Numbered from the stretch's first letter, positions 51,215 through 60,785 are shown. The stretch is 64,000 nucleotides of DNA from Kuschelorhynchus macadamiae (GCA_030620095.1 JAUTXW010005194.1:294501-358500), one strand, 5' to 3'. Numbers and translations: made by a program. Notes: a model not told the origin generated them from the sequence alone.

Positions 51215-52662
51215 ACTTACGTTATTAAAATGTCGATACATCTTGCGGACGACACCCCCGTTGTTTATCGACCATATCGTTTGTCTTTCAACGAACGGAA
51301 AGTTGTAAGAGATATGGTTGATGATCTGCTCGAAAATAAGATCATCAGAGAGTCAGATTCACCCTATTCGAGTCCTATTCTTCTAGTCAAGAAGAAAAAT
51401 GGCGAACAACGCATGTGCGTCGACTACAGGATGTTGAATTCCCGTACTATAAAGGACAAATTCCCGCTTCCCCGTGTTGACGAATTCCTCGAAAAACTAA
51501 AAGACTGTGAGTATTTTACGAGTTTGGATTTGGCAAGCGGCTATCATCAAATAGAAATGGAAGAATCGTCTATTTCCAAAACGGCTTTTACGACACCAGA
51601 TGGGCATTACGAATATCTTAGAGTGCCATTTGATCTTTGCAATGCTCCTGCAATATTTCAAAGGGCAGTTAATAAAGTTTTGGGAAACCTTCGCTATGGA
51701 AAAGTTGTAGCCTACATGGACGACTTGTTGCTGCCGTCTTCCACCTTTGAAGTAGGCCTCAGTAACCTAAGAGAGGTTCTAGTTTCATTTAAAGCTGCTG
51801 GGCTAACGCTTCGCCCATCAAAATGCCATTTTTTTATGGAAAGAGTCGAGTACTTGGGGCATGAAATTAGCAAGAATGGTGTTCGCCCTGGAGCTACGAA
51901 AACGGAAGCAGTTCAATCATTTCCGGTGCCTACCGATGTGCACTCTGTTAGGCAATTTTTGGGATTAGCAAGCTATTTCCGTAAATACATCAAAAATTTT
52001 GCCATAATCGCAAAACCACTGACGACCTTGACGAAAAAGGACATAAAATTCAGCTGGGGAGACGAACAGAAAGTGTCCTTTGAAACACTGAAAGAAAAAT
52101 TAGCGTCCAGACCTCTATTAGCGATATATGATCCAGAGCGAACGACAGAAGTCCACACCGATGCCTCGAAATGGGGTATTGCAAGAATTCTTCTGCAAAT
52201 ACAGCGAGATGGTACACTAAGACCAGCTTTATATTTCTCAAGACAGACGAACAAACACGAACAGATGTACCACTCGTATGAGTTGGAAACGATGGCCGTA
52301 GTGGAGTCGCTTAAGCAAATCCGAATATATTTAATTGGAATAGAGTTCAAAGTTATCACTGACTGTAACGCCATAAGGAGTACTCTGAACAAAACAGACC
52401 TAGTTCCGAGAATAGCCAGATGGTGGCTCAACATACAAGAATATACTTTCAGCGTGGAATATCGACCGGGACACAAAATGCCTCATGCAGATGCTCTAAG
52501 TAGAAACCCAGTTCGTACTTACGACGACAATCCAGTAAATGTAAATTTGGTGAATATAAATGACGAAGATTGGGTTTTAAACGTACAATTAACGGACAGC
52601 AGATGTAAATATATAGTCGAAACGTTGAGAAAATCGCCCGAAGACAAGGAGGAGCGAAAAGG
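51215..52662 (+). CDS. Gypsy reverse transcriptase and RNase H
   Basis: ADDTPVVYRPYRLSFNERK, SPILLVKKKNGEQRMCVDYR, SLDLASGYHQIEM with the first catalytic Asp, VPFDLCNAPAIFQRAV, VVAYMDDLL with the catalytic pair, HEISKNGVRPG and RQFLGLASYFRKYI, then RNase H with VHTDASKWGIA and ALSRNP. Standard Ty3/Gypsy order. This part is open, but an in-frame stop precedes it and a frameshift near 52660 follows. Confidence 0.94.
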
Positions 52663-53820
52663 ATGGAAAACAACAGGCTTTATAAAATTACTCCGACTGG
52701 AAAGAAATGGTTTGTCCCAAAGGCTGCCAGACGGCAGCTCCTGCTTCATTTTCATGATGGAATTGGCCATCTTTCGGAGGACAAAACTTTGTCGGCTATA
52801 TCCAAGCTTTACTGGTTCCCTGGAATGAGGCGATATGTAAAGAAATTTATATCTTGTTGCCTACCGTGCTTATATAATAAGCAGCCGGGCGGAAGACAAC
52901 CAGGTTTACTTCATCCTATTGAAAAAATTAGCGAGCCATTCGATACCATCCATATAGATCACTTGGGCCCATTCGTAAAATCAAAGCGAAGGAATATGTA
53001 CTTGATTGTTATAGTGGACGCTTTCACTAAGTTTGTCTTTATGAAAGCAGTGCCATCGTCTAAAACACGTCCACTTATAACTTTTGTTGATAGTGTGATA
53101 GAAAATTTTGGGGTACCAAGGAGGATAATTTCAGATAGAGGTTCATGTTATACTAGTAAACAGTTCGGTGACTTTTGTAAAGCTCTCAATATTAAACACG
53201 TTTTAAACGCGACAGCAACCCCAAGGGCAAACGGGCAAGTTGAGAGATACAACAGGATAATACTTTCTAGTCTTTCAGCTTCCACCTGCGATGAAGAAAG
53301 ATGGGATGAGATGGTTGCCAAGGTAAAATGGGGCCTTAATAGTACAGTGAACTCCACGACAGGAAAGTCGCCTTATGAGCTCCTTTTTGGATGTTCTCCG
53401 CGAGGAGTAGCTAATTCGTTTCTCGCTAACGAACTCTCAGCAAGTACTGTTGCAAGAAGTGACATTCAAAGCGAAAGAGAAAAGGTAAAAATCGCTATTA
53501 CCAAGAAACAAGAAAAGCAGAAAGCTAAATACGATATGCATCGTTGCATAGTAAAGAAATACGAAGTTGGCCAGCAAGTATTAATGCGCACTGCAGTGAC
53601 TAGTAATGATGGCAGAAGTCGTAAACTGCTTCCAAAGTATAGTGGTCCCTATACTGTCGTTAAAGTACTAGATCACGATCGTTATGTGATTGAAGACGTT
53701 GAAGGCTCTTCTCGATCGCAGAGAAGTTATAAGGGTGTCGTTTCCCTTGACAAACTAAAACCATACAACGTCCAGATTAGCTCAGAATCTGACGAAGATT
53801 CTGATTTAAATGAAGATTAG
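52663..53820 (+). CDS. Gypsy integrase
   Basis: LLLHFHDGIGHLSEDKTLSA gives the H-H, and CCLPCLYNKQ the C-C, of the zinc domain. The core reads HIDHLGPF (Asp), IISDRGSCYTSKQF (Asp) and RANGQVERYNR (Glu). The C-terminal domain has YEVGQQVLMRTAV and LPKYSGPYTVVKVLDHDRYV. Ends at TAG 53818. No chromodomain recognised and no envelope follows. It is one frame away from the reverse transcriptase, so a frameshift around 52660 must be bridged. Confidence 0.94.
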   Translation: MENNRLYKITPTGKKWFVPKAARRQLLLHFHDGIGHLSEDKTLSAISKLYWFPGMRRYVKKFISCCLPCLYNKQPGGRQPGLLHPIEKISEPFDTIHIDHLGPFVKSKRRNMYLIVIVDAFTKFVFMKAVPSSKTRPLITFVDSVIENFGVPRRIISDRGSCYTSKQFGDFCKALNIKHVLNATATPRANGQVERYNRIILSSLSASTCDEERWDEMVAKVKWGLNSTVNSTTGKSPYELLFGCSPRGVANSFLANELSASTVARSDIQSEREKVKIAITKKQEKQKAKYDMHRCIVKKYEVGQQVLMRTAVTSNDGRSRKLLPKYSGPYTVVKVLDHDRYVIEDVEGSSRSQRSYKGVVSLDKLKPYNVQISSESDEDSDLNED

Positions 53821-54128
53821 CTAGAATTCATTTTTTTTTATTGTATTTTTTTATTTTCTTTTTGTGTGTTGTTTAACCCTGACCCCATATTGATGCATCA
53901 ATATATCATTTAATTTGTTACTGTATACATTTGGTTAGTTCAAAAAAAAAAAAAAATAGGTTTGATTATAGGTGAACGACCAGCCGGAGATTTTAGATCG
54001 ACCACGATAAATTTTGTATTTCTTTTTATATATTTTCTTTCGCTGATACTATCCGGATAGAATATTTATAGTTTGTTTTTAGGAGCCATCGAGTTCACGA
54101 GGACGTGAACATCAGTAGCGTGGCCGAC

Positions 54129-54341
54129 TGTAATCAATCTTAAACGTAGGACAAAAAAAAGTCTACTCTGCAAAAAAAAAGGTGTTTACAAGTGCCGGGC
54201 CGATGAGATCACTCAGCGAAGGGTTATCGAAGCGGCCGGAAAAAAGATTAGTCAGTCGAGTCGATGCATAGAATCGGTTATGTGTTTTCGGTTTATTAAT
54301 AAAGTATTTTTGTCAATTTTTCGTTTAATCTTTTGTTTATA
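54129..54341 (+). repeat. Gypsy 3' LTR
   Basis: Matches 48228-48440 apart from differences in two A-runs and one G; followed by ATAG. Confidence 0.96.
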
Positions 54342-54345
54342 ATAG

Positions 54346-55593
54346 TTTCCACTAAATCTACATAATTTTCTGCTTTATGATTGCCAAGAAAATTTTGTAC
54401 TACTTGAACAAATGAACACCAAGCGTTAGATTCAGTCTCGTTCATTGATGTGGTGAATTGTGGATGTTTAACAAGTTGCCTTATTTGAGGACCATCAAAT
54501 ATACCAGCTTTTAGTTTTTCCGTGATAATGCCAGGAAATTTACGTGACAAATAGCCAAAACAATTTCCATCTCGATTTAAAGCCTTCACAAATTGCTTCA
54601 TTAGGCCTAGCTTGATATGCAAGAGCGGAAGTAAGATTTTTTCTCTTGAAACCAGAGGTTCGTTGATCACGTTTTGTTTTCCTTGAATCATGACATCTCT
54701 TGAAGGCCAATTTTTGTTAACCCAGTGCTCATTTTTAGCTCTGCTGTCCCAAAGGTACAAAAAACAAGGATGTTTTGTATAACCACTCTGCTGTCCAAGG
54801 AGGAAGTTAATCATTTTTAATTTTTCTAAAAACTAATGCAATTGTTTCATATCCTTCCTTCATGGTAGTAGAATGACCAATAGGAATTGAGCCATATTTG
54901 TTACCGTTATGTAAAAGAACATATTTTAAACTACGTTTGTCTGTCAATAAAAAGGCGCCAATCATTTGGAGTATATTCAGGCAAACCCATTTTTTCTAAC
55001 AGCCCTTTTATATTGTTACAGAATACCAAGTCATTTTCCTGAGCGGAAAAAGGCAGCAGATCTTTATCTCTTTTACGATAAAATGTAATATTAGTACCTG
55101 GACAAAGTAGATTTTTTTGTTTTAATCTGGATGCAAGTAATTCAGCGGATTCCTTTGAGAGATTCAGGTCTCTTATAAGATCGTTTAGTCCTTCTTGATT
55201 GAAACACTGCGGAGTTGCTAAATCTGCTTCAAATGCGCTGTCGTTTTCTGATTGAATTCTTTGAACTTCGTCAGACGTTGATGTTTCTGTATCATCTTCT
55301 GTCAGTTCGGGTAGACTGCTGAATGATGGAACAGGTATTTCTTCCGAATGCGCTACAGGCCTTCTTGCAGAATCTAGATCAGGATATGTCTATTTGTGTC
55401 TATTGTTTCTATTTATGCCTTTAATATTAATGAGACAAAAATAGCAGTCGTCATGATGGTTTCGCGGTTCTCTCCAAACGATTGGTACACCAAACTTTAG
55501 GCACTTCCTCTTTCCAGTTGTCCACTGTCGCAACGTTCAACACATGTTTTACATATGAAATGTGGGGCCCAAGATCAGTTTAGTGTTTTGATA
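54346..55593 (-). pseudogene. Uncharacterised cysteine-rich family, copy 2, main part
   Basis: Minus strand from 55593: GPHFICKTCVE, then GVPIVWREP- and CYFC-type pieces in shifting frames, YPDLDSARRPVAHSEEIPVP, LNDLIRDLNLSKESAELLAS, LVFCNNIKGLLEKMG, NDWRLFIDRQT, QSGYTKHPCFLYLWDSRAKN, LLPLLHIKLGLMKQFVKALN, AGIFDGPQIRQLV and FLGNHKAENYVDLVET, where the Gypsy interrupts it. The C-terminus lies at 48227-48076. It retains the CKTC...WREP...CYFC segment that copy 1 lacks. Many stops, so dead. Confidence 0.82.
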
Positions 55594-56129
55594 CTACAAA
55601 ACGACCAAAATTTACACAAAATGATAGCACAACTTTACTTGGGAAAACTCAGTAATATACTGAATCGAGTACAGCCAAGCAGGTATAGAAGGATCGGGTC
55701 ATAGGCAATTACAGGTATAAAAGTAATTAAGAGCAGTGTATTGAGTAGTTCCTAGTATAGGAACATTGGGTCAGGGACAATTCCAGGTATCCATTTGGTT
55801 AATTAGATTCTGGGAAATTTCTATTTTGACGATTAAGTACATATTTGTCTCTTTATTTGTTGTCCTTTATCAGAAAAAAATATCAATTAACCTATAACCT
55901 GTATCTCAAAAACTAGAGCTGATAGAAAAAATCTGGTGGCATTTTTGGAATCAGCACATTAAAAACATCTAAAATCAGATGTTAGATTTCCGGCACCACA
56001 TTTTTGTTTTCATTTTGTTACCCTGTGTAATCATATAAAACACTATTTCGAGAACATAAAATTTTAACTCTTTCATCTCTGTACTAAATTGAGTCCCTGT
56101 GTATGATACATAAGTGTAGTGCAAATTAA
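55594..56129. other. Non-coding part of the nrf-6 intron
   Basis: No gene seen. A loose direct repeat (GGTATAGAAGGATCGGGTCA near 55682 and TAGTATAGGAACATTGGGTC near 55753) is the only feature. Confidence 0.5.
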
Positions 56130-56640
56130 TTTAGTACACTTGCTTCTCTAACAAGAAATAGAACTAATCTTGTAGATTTGCCTATTCCGAGTTCCACTCA
56201 GTTTAAGAATTCTGTGACTTATGTCAACTGTAAATAAGGTGAGATTTCGAAGGAGCTAAACGAATGCTTGATAAGACATACTGTTCCGTAGACGAGTACT
56301 TTCAGGATGCGTCGTGATCACTGGGGGGCTGACGGTGGTTGATCTCAGGGTGTGTTATATTTTAATTGTGTTGATCATTATATTTTATTTTAAATTATTA
56401 ACATTTATTTTTATTTACTTGTATTATTTTTTACTTCCTTATAGTAATTATTTTTTGGAGCATATTTTAGATAAATCATATTTTGTTGTATTTTTTTACT
56501 ATTATTGTTCAGATTTGGGTATTTTGTTAATGGTTATTCGACAGACTCTTAACTTTTAGCTTATACCGCTCTGTCAATGAGATATTGTTCATAAAGCATG
56601 TTTTGAATTTTGAATTAATATTATTATTTTAATAGAACAC
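56130..56640 (+). pseudogene. LINE 3'-end fragment (LINE-B/C-like)
   Basis: TRNRTNLVDLPIPSSTQFKN, then NECLIRHTVP and a short 3' UTR ending in TTTGAATTTTGAATTAATATT. The LPIPSS block and the end (PFYS-VD-YF-like) match the C-terminus of LINE-B and LINE-C. A 5'-truncated dead copy. Confidence 0.65.
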
Positions 56641-56725
56641 ATTTTTAAAGTTCAGTGAAAAAAGTCTATATTAAATATCTTATAAACTATTAAAAATTTC
56701 CTTAAAAACAAAATGTAGAATTTAC

Positions 56726-56849
56726 CTTTGGTAAGGTTTTTTGTTCATTTCGATAGTATGCGATGATATATCCAAATATGGCTCCGATCAGCCAGGAGAA
56801 AAATCTTAGATGCGTTGCTCGGTAAAGTTCCCAAGTCCATTGATTTATC
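56726..56849 (-). CDS. nrf-6: nrf-6-like acyltransferase exon (WLIGAIFGY helix)
   Basis: Minus strand: acceptor TTTTCAG, one base completing a codon, then INQWTWELYRATHLRFFSWL, IGAIFGYIIAYYRNEQ, KTLPK and donor GTAAAT. The block Y-x-AT-x-R...WLIG-x-x-GY is the conserved membrane segment in nrf-6-like acyltransferases (known copies read P-Y/W-L-IG-x-LGY). It ends on a full codon, in phase with the 45582 exon. The 11-kb intron between them holds PLE-1, P6, cysteine-rich family copy 2 and the Gypsy. Confidence 0.9.
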
Positions 56850-57000
56850 CTGAAAATAAAATTTTAAATATGGGTTAACTAAACTTGTGGAATATAAATA
56901 TTTCGTTGCCCTATTGTTAGGCCTAACATGTCTTTGACGAAAACGGTCATACAATTCTGACCGAAATGTACCTAAATATTTAATTTAATTATCAATTTAC

Positions 57001-57089
57001 GTGACAGAAAGAATAATGAAATATGAAAAACTACTTTCCGATAATTGATTATGATGATAACTTTCCGTCTTCTCAGCGGCATTATATTC
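57001..57089 (-). CDS. Possible upstream nrf-6-like exon
   Basis: Minus strand: TTTAGCTTCAG, then EYNAAEKTESYHHNQLSESS and FSYFIILSV with two bases before GTAAAT. The two leftover bases plus the G of the 56849 exon complete a Thr codon, so the phase fits, and the sequence could be the loop before the WLIG helix. But it is short, not conserved by eye, and another frame on the plus strand is also open here. If real, hAT-C lies about 18 bases from its splice acceptor. Confidence 0.4.
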
Positions 57090-57107
57090 CTGAAGCTAAA
57101 TTATTGT

Positions 57108-57115
57108 CATTTGTT
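57108..57115. repeat. hAT-C left target-site duplication (CATTTGTT)
   Basis: Identical to 60449-60456. Confidence 0.95.
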
Positions 57116-57245
57116 CAGGGGCGTGCGGTGAAATTTTAAGAAAGGGAAGCAATTTTTAGAAACTTACCTATTTGTAATGTAATTCGATTCTTCGATCATT
57201 TTGTACAAATTCGTCAATGACGTCATCATAAAAACGTCGATGCTC

Positions 57246-58595
57246 CTACATATTTTGGAAAAGTTTGTTTTCAATGGACAACAGCGATGTAGGCGAAAGT
57301 CTCTCCTGCCCCGTTGAATATCTATCCAAATTTTTTATACATTTAAGTGTTGAAAAATTGCGTTCTACTGATGAACTTGTGGCAGGTATGGTCAATACTA
57401 ATTCACACAATTTCGACACTTTGGTGTGGGCATCTTCCAGCTCCTTGTCTTTTAAAAATTGCATTAGTTCCTTAGCGTTATTTTTTGCGCTAATGTAATC
57501 AGTTTCGTAAATCACTTTTAGTTCAGATCGCAGTAACACTCGGTCGAAAAACTGGCCATAATGAAGAAGAAGAGATTTAAACGCATCTTCTAGAAAAGTT
57601 TTTCCTTTAAATGCATCAAAATTGCAATGTATGATGTTTGAACATCTCCGACCTTGTCTGTTCGAAGACGTTTGGCTTGTGGCTCTACATTTAACGTTAT
57701 CGTTTTCTCCCAAAATAAGTCAAATTCATCTCTTTTCTGGCTTAACATGGTCTGAAAATCATCCACTTTTTTTTAGGCAAAAAGCAATATCAGTTGTTTT
57801 AGTTTGTAGTATATTAAAAACATTGTCCGAGAATGGAAATATTTCTGAAAATATGTTCAACAAATAATTAAAATTAAAATCTCGTTTCAAACAGTCCAAA
57901 AACCCCCTCGAACTATTTATTGCTTCTGAGTCCCACGTTTCATTATTTTCCATTATATTCTCAAATAGTTGAATCAGTGATTCACACGATTTTTCACTAT
58001 TAACAGAAGTCTTCAATTATAGTTGCACCTAGTAGGAGCTAATTTGGACAATCGTTTCTGGACAATGGAGTCCAAAGCTTGTGTACGTTTTGTTGACTTG
58101 GAAAAAAAGCAGCATGCCACTTAAAGTAACGAAAAATACTTTACACTCTTTAATGTGATTGGTGGACTGGGATACAACTAAATTTAATTTATGAGCAAAA
58201 CAATGGACAAATACAGCCCTTGGGAAAGTTTCTCGAACTTTAGCTTGCAGACCCCCTAATTGTCCTGCCATCACTGCAGCTCCATCATAGTTTTGAGCAA
58301 CTAATTTCTTCTCTCCATTAATTTCTTTAGTAACGTTATAAACTACGGTATATAATGCATCTGCTGTACGATTTTCGGACACATTCTTAAAACCAAAAAA
58401 TCGCTCTTGAATAATTCCGTCTGTTTTACGTAGCGTAGATAATTGGCTAAAATTAGTGATATCAGTTGTTTCGTCCAGAACAATAGCAATGAACCGCGCC
58501 TCGCCAATTTCCTGCTTAATTCTTTTTAGAATAATGGTTGCAACAACGGAAATTAAATCACAAACATAGAAAAAGACTCCAAGTCTCGGTCTCAT
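57246..58595 (-). pseudogene. hAT-C transposase, catalytic and C-terminal part
   Basis: Minus strand: EARFIAIVLDETTDITNFSQ (first catalytic Asp), LVAQNYDGAAVMAGQLGGLQ (second), AVFVHCFAHKLNLVVSQS, then in later frames a helical region and the hATC end: VLTIPATSSSVERNFSTLK and RLSPTSLLSIENKLF. This is the branch of hAT proteins with a TTF-type zinc finger (52-kDa-repressor or MYM-type-1-like). Frameshifts near 58025 and 57740 and a stop before 58016 break it. Confidence 0.88.
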
Positions 58596-58627
58596 TAAAT
58601 TATAATTTTACAATTCACAACAAACAT

Positions 58628-58659
58628 GACACGTGTTTCGCCCTTTCGAGCATCATCAG
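58628..58659 (-). ncRNA. Hammerhead-ribozyme-like motif at the PLE-2 end
   Basis: The minus strand reads CTGATGA, a stem GCTC-GAAA-GGGC, GAAA, then CACGTGTC. CTGATGA, a helix and GAAA are the invariant hammerhead core, and ACACGTGTC is the usual short stem III with the cleavage triplet in Penelope-type retroelements, which are known to carry such ribozymes. Stem I is not convincing by eye, so activity is unproven. Confidence 0.6.
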
Positions 58660-58822
58660 ACCTACAAACAACAGAGAGAACCTTAGTAAATAATCACACT
58701 CACAAATCCTAAAACAATAACTTACAAATAGAATAAAACACACTAAAGCACAACAAAACAAACAACTACTTATACATATTTGATGATAAAATATTAAAAA
58801 AGTATTAAAAAAAAGATTCATG

Positions 58823-58896
58823 TCTCTAGACGGGATCGAACCCAGACCAACCGAGTGAGACGCCGAAGCAACCACCCATAGACCACTGGACTAGTC
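58823..58896 (-). repeat. tRNA-like segment with A and B boxes
   Basis: On the minus strand TAGTCCAGTGG resembles an A box, and GGTTCGATCCC, about 45 bases on, is a canonical B box, with CTAG-containing ends that partly pair. The T stem is one pair short and the rest does not fold well, so it is a tRNA-derived relic (SINE-like) rather than a working tRNA. Confidence 0.5.
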
Positions 58897-59013
58897 GAAG
58901 AAAAGAACCAAAAACTCTCACTCTATGAATTAGTGAATGAAATGAAGGTTGCCTACAATTATTATTACATTAAATTGTTAAATATTAGGGTTGGTTCAAA
59001 ATTAAAAACATCG

Positions 59014-59316
59014 TTAACGCAAGTGGGAATGGGACTTTTTATAGCTTTGAATATTTCCATTTTTTTCTAGAAGGTCAAGTTTTTTCCCCTTCGGACATTC
59101 ATGTAAAACATCAACGTCAGAAATGGAAAATTCATGACCTGACTCCAACAAATGATTGGCAAAAGCTGAAACAGTCTCAGTTACATCCGTATTTCTGAAT
59201 TTATTGACAAGGCTTAAATGTTCTCTCACCCTTGTGGAAATTTTTCGACCTGTTTGTCCCACATAGGTCGTGGAACATTCGCTACAATTTAGTGCATAAA
59301 CCCCAGAACTGGACAA
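59014..59316 (-). CDS. PLE-2 GIY-YIG endonuclease domain
   Basis: Minus strand: SGVYALNCSECSTTYVGQTG, RKISTRVREHLSL, TETVSAFANHLLESGHEFSI and HECPKGKKLDLLEK. Same domain as PLE-1 at 45644-45960, with the catalytic Y...R...EH residues. The reverse transcriptase is missing, so it is a fragment. Confidence 0.88.
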   Translation of the reverse strand: MSSSGVYALNCSECSTTYVGQTGRKISTRVREHLSLVNKFRNTDVTETVSAFANHLLESGHEFSISDVDVLHECPKGKKLDLLEKNGNIQSYKKSHSHLR

Positions 59317-59459
59317 TTTATCGGTTGTGTCCTTACTAAATGTCTATTGAGAGTATTTACTGTTTTGAATGAAATATTGACATTTTTAATATTTTTAAAA
59401 AATTTTGCCAATTGGAGAGAAATACTTCCGAAAAAAGTAATGCACTTGAAAAATTAAAT

Positions 59460-60122
59460 CATTCTGGATTCGATTCGACGTTCCGCGAAAAACGCTAGAC
59501 TGCTCTAAATGATTTTTTAAGCAATTATCATATTTAGCCATAGTTCATTGTGTTGACGCTGACTAATTTCCAACTGTTTATTAAGGGCGTGTTCAATTCT
59601 GGTTTTGCCGAAGACTTTTTTTATGACGGCCTGCAAATGCGCTTTGGAAGTAATGTGTCTTTTTACAGCTTTATGGAAATTGTTTAAATCGGAAAAACCA
59701 GTTTTATTCCAGAGACCTTTTTCGTTTTCAAAAAGTAAACATGGCCAACAAAATAATTTACTTATATTTTCACACCCTGTTAGCCATTTAATTTTTTAAA
59801 TTTTTTTCATTTTTGTGATTAAATTTTTCATAGGCGGTTTTGCATTTTCTTTGGAAATTATTTGAAGCTTATCAACGAAGTTTAATGTTGAAAATCCCTT
59901 TATTATTAAGACACACACCACACATGCACACACACTCTTCTTACTAAATTCTCCAACATTTTCAACGTTATTACCGACAGCCGAAGTTGACGGTATTTGC
60001 ATATCCACGTCCGCATTATTGTCTTCCATATCGCACCATGCACGACGCGATGTACGTATCGCACAACACACAGATAGCCATTCAAACAAAGAACCTACTC
60101 CAACGATAGCTTCCGCCCCCAC
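59460..60122 (-). pseudogene. hAT-C transposase N-terminus with TTF-type zinc finger
   Basis: Minus strand: an N-terminal linker (WCDMEDNNADVDMQIPSTSA), VDKLQIISKENAKPP, then after a stop NGWLTGCENISKLFCWPCLL and FENEKGLWNKTGFSDLNNFH, KAVKRHITSKAH, the TTF-type finger of this hAT branch, and RIEHALNKQLEISQRQHNEL up to RIQNDLI, where PLE-2 interrupts. The region continues in frame, after PLE-2, into 58595. Confidence 0.82.
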
Positions 60123-60448
60123 TTAAAGCACGCGACTGAAATGCAAAAATTGCAAACACCCGATGGAAAGTTCAATAACCTCTGGCTCGATCCTCAGGAA
60201 ATCAAGCATACCGGACTTGGCTGCAGAGAAGCTAGCGGCCCGCATAGGTTCTATTCGATTTCTATTGTGGCTCAGTTGAAGTCAAGGCCGCATTTATTAT
60301 GGGCTTGATAATCAAGATAATATTTTAGCATTTTTAATATAAACTAAATTAATAGTTTCCTATTGCAAAAATTACATTTTAGAAGGTGTTTTGTAATTTT
60401 TTTTGGGGAAGCACTGCTTCCCTTGCTTCCATGGACAGCACGCCCCTG

Positions 60449-60456
60449 CATTTGTT
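60449..60456. repeat. hAT-C right target-site duplication (CATTTGTT)
   Basis: Identical to 57108-57115. Confidence 0.95.
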
Positions 60457-60712
60457 TATTATTTGTATTTTTGGGTTGATTGTCAATACTACTTATGTTA
60501 CTGTGGAGTATGTACCAAAATTGAATTTACTAGCCCTGATGATGGAACAAACTGTGCCGCAATATTGAATTTGTAATAAAAGTATATAAAGTTGTCCAAG
60601 AAAGCTGTTATTGGTTCATTTGATGAATACAAACTAGTGGACGATAAAAACAACTTGAAATATTTTAGGTTAGTGTTAGTATAAAACAATTGTGCACAGT
60701 GTGTGTTGTAAT

Positions 60713-60785
60713 ATGTATAGAATTATCTTTTCGGTGATGAAGAATTTAATAAGGCGAGTTACGGGGAAAAGAAATTATGATTATG
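60713..60785 (+). CDS. Possible first exon of a small gene
   Basis: The ATG at 60713 reads MYRIIFSVMKNLIRRVTGKR NYDY and one base before GTTAGT. A TATAAAA-like sequence lies about 32 bases upstream (60680). It joins in phase to the 61609 exon. I do not recognise the protein; the basic N-terminus could suit mitochondrial import, but that is a guess. Confidence 0.3.

Larger units (their letters stand above)
48228..54341 (+). mobile_element. Gypsy-type LTR retrotransposon
   Basis: Two 213-base LTRs (TGTAATCAAT...TTTGTTTATA) that differ mainly by homopolymer lengths, a 4-bp duplication ATAG, and internal gag, protease, reverse transcriptase, RNase H and integrase in Gypsy order. No envelope-like frame. 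It is inserted in the coding region of cysteine-rich family copy 2. 53821-54128 between integrase and 3' LTR is non-coding. Confidence 0.96.
58600..59457 (-). mobile_element. Penelope-like fragment PLE-2 within hAT-C
   Basis: Minus strand: a short reverse-transcriptase tail (SISLQLAKF at 59440-59400, also in PLE-1), the GIY-YIG domain (59316-59014), a non-coding 3' region, a tRNA-like segment and a hammerhead-like motif at the end. It interrupts the hAT-C transposase between IQNDLI and LISVVATI at an AATTTAAT-like site. It is about 95 percent alike PLE-1 by eye over the nuclease. Confidence 0.85.
57116..60448 (-). mobile_element. hAT-C DNA transposon, interrupted by a Penelope fragment
   Basis: The ends CAGGGGCGTGCGGTG and (reverse complement) CAGGGGCGTGCTGTC are flanked by a perfect 8-bp duplication CATTTGTT. 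The transposase is on the minus strand: N-terminus 60122-59460, a Penelope fragment at about 58600-59457, then 58595-57246. Subterminal GGGAAGCA/TGCTTCCC repeats sit at both ends. Confidence 0.95.

Noticed and set aside
48228..54341. Envelope gene making the Gypsy an errantivirus
   Set aside because: Only about 300 non-coding bases lie between integrase and the 3' LTR.
58823..58896. Functional tRNA gene
   Set aside because: The T stem and acceptor stem do not pair properly although A and B boxes are present.
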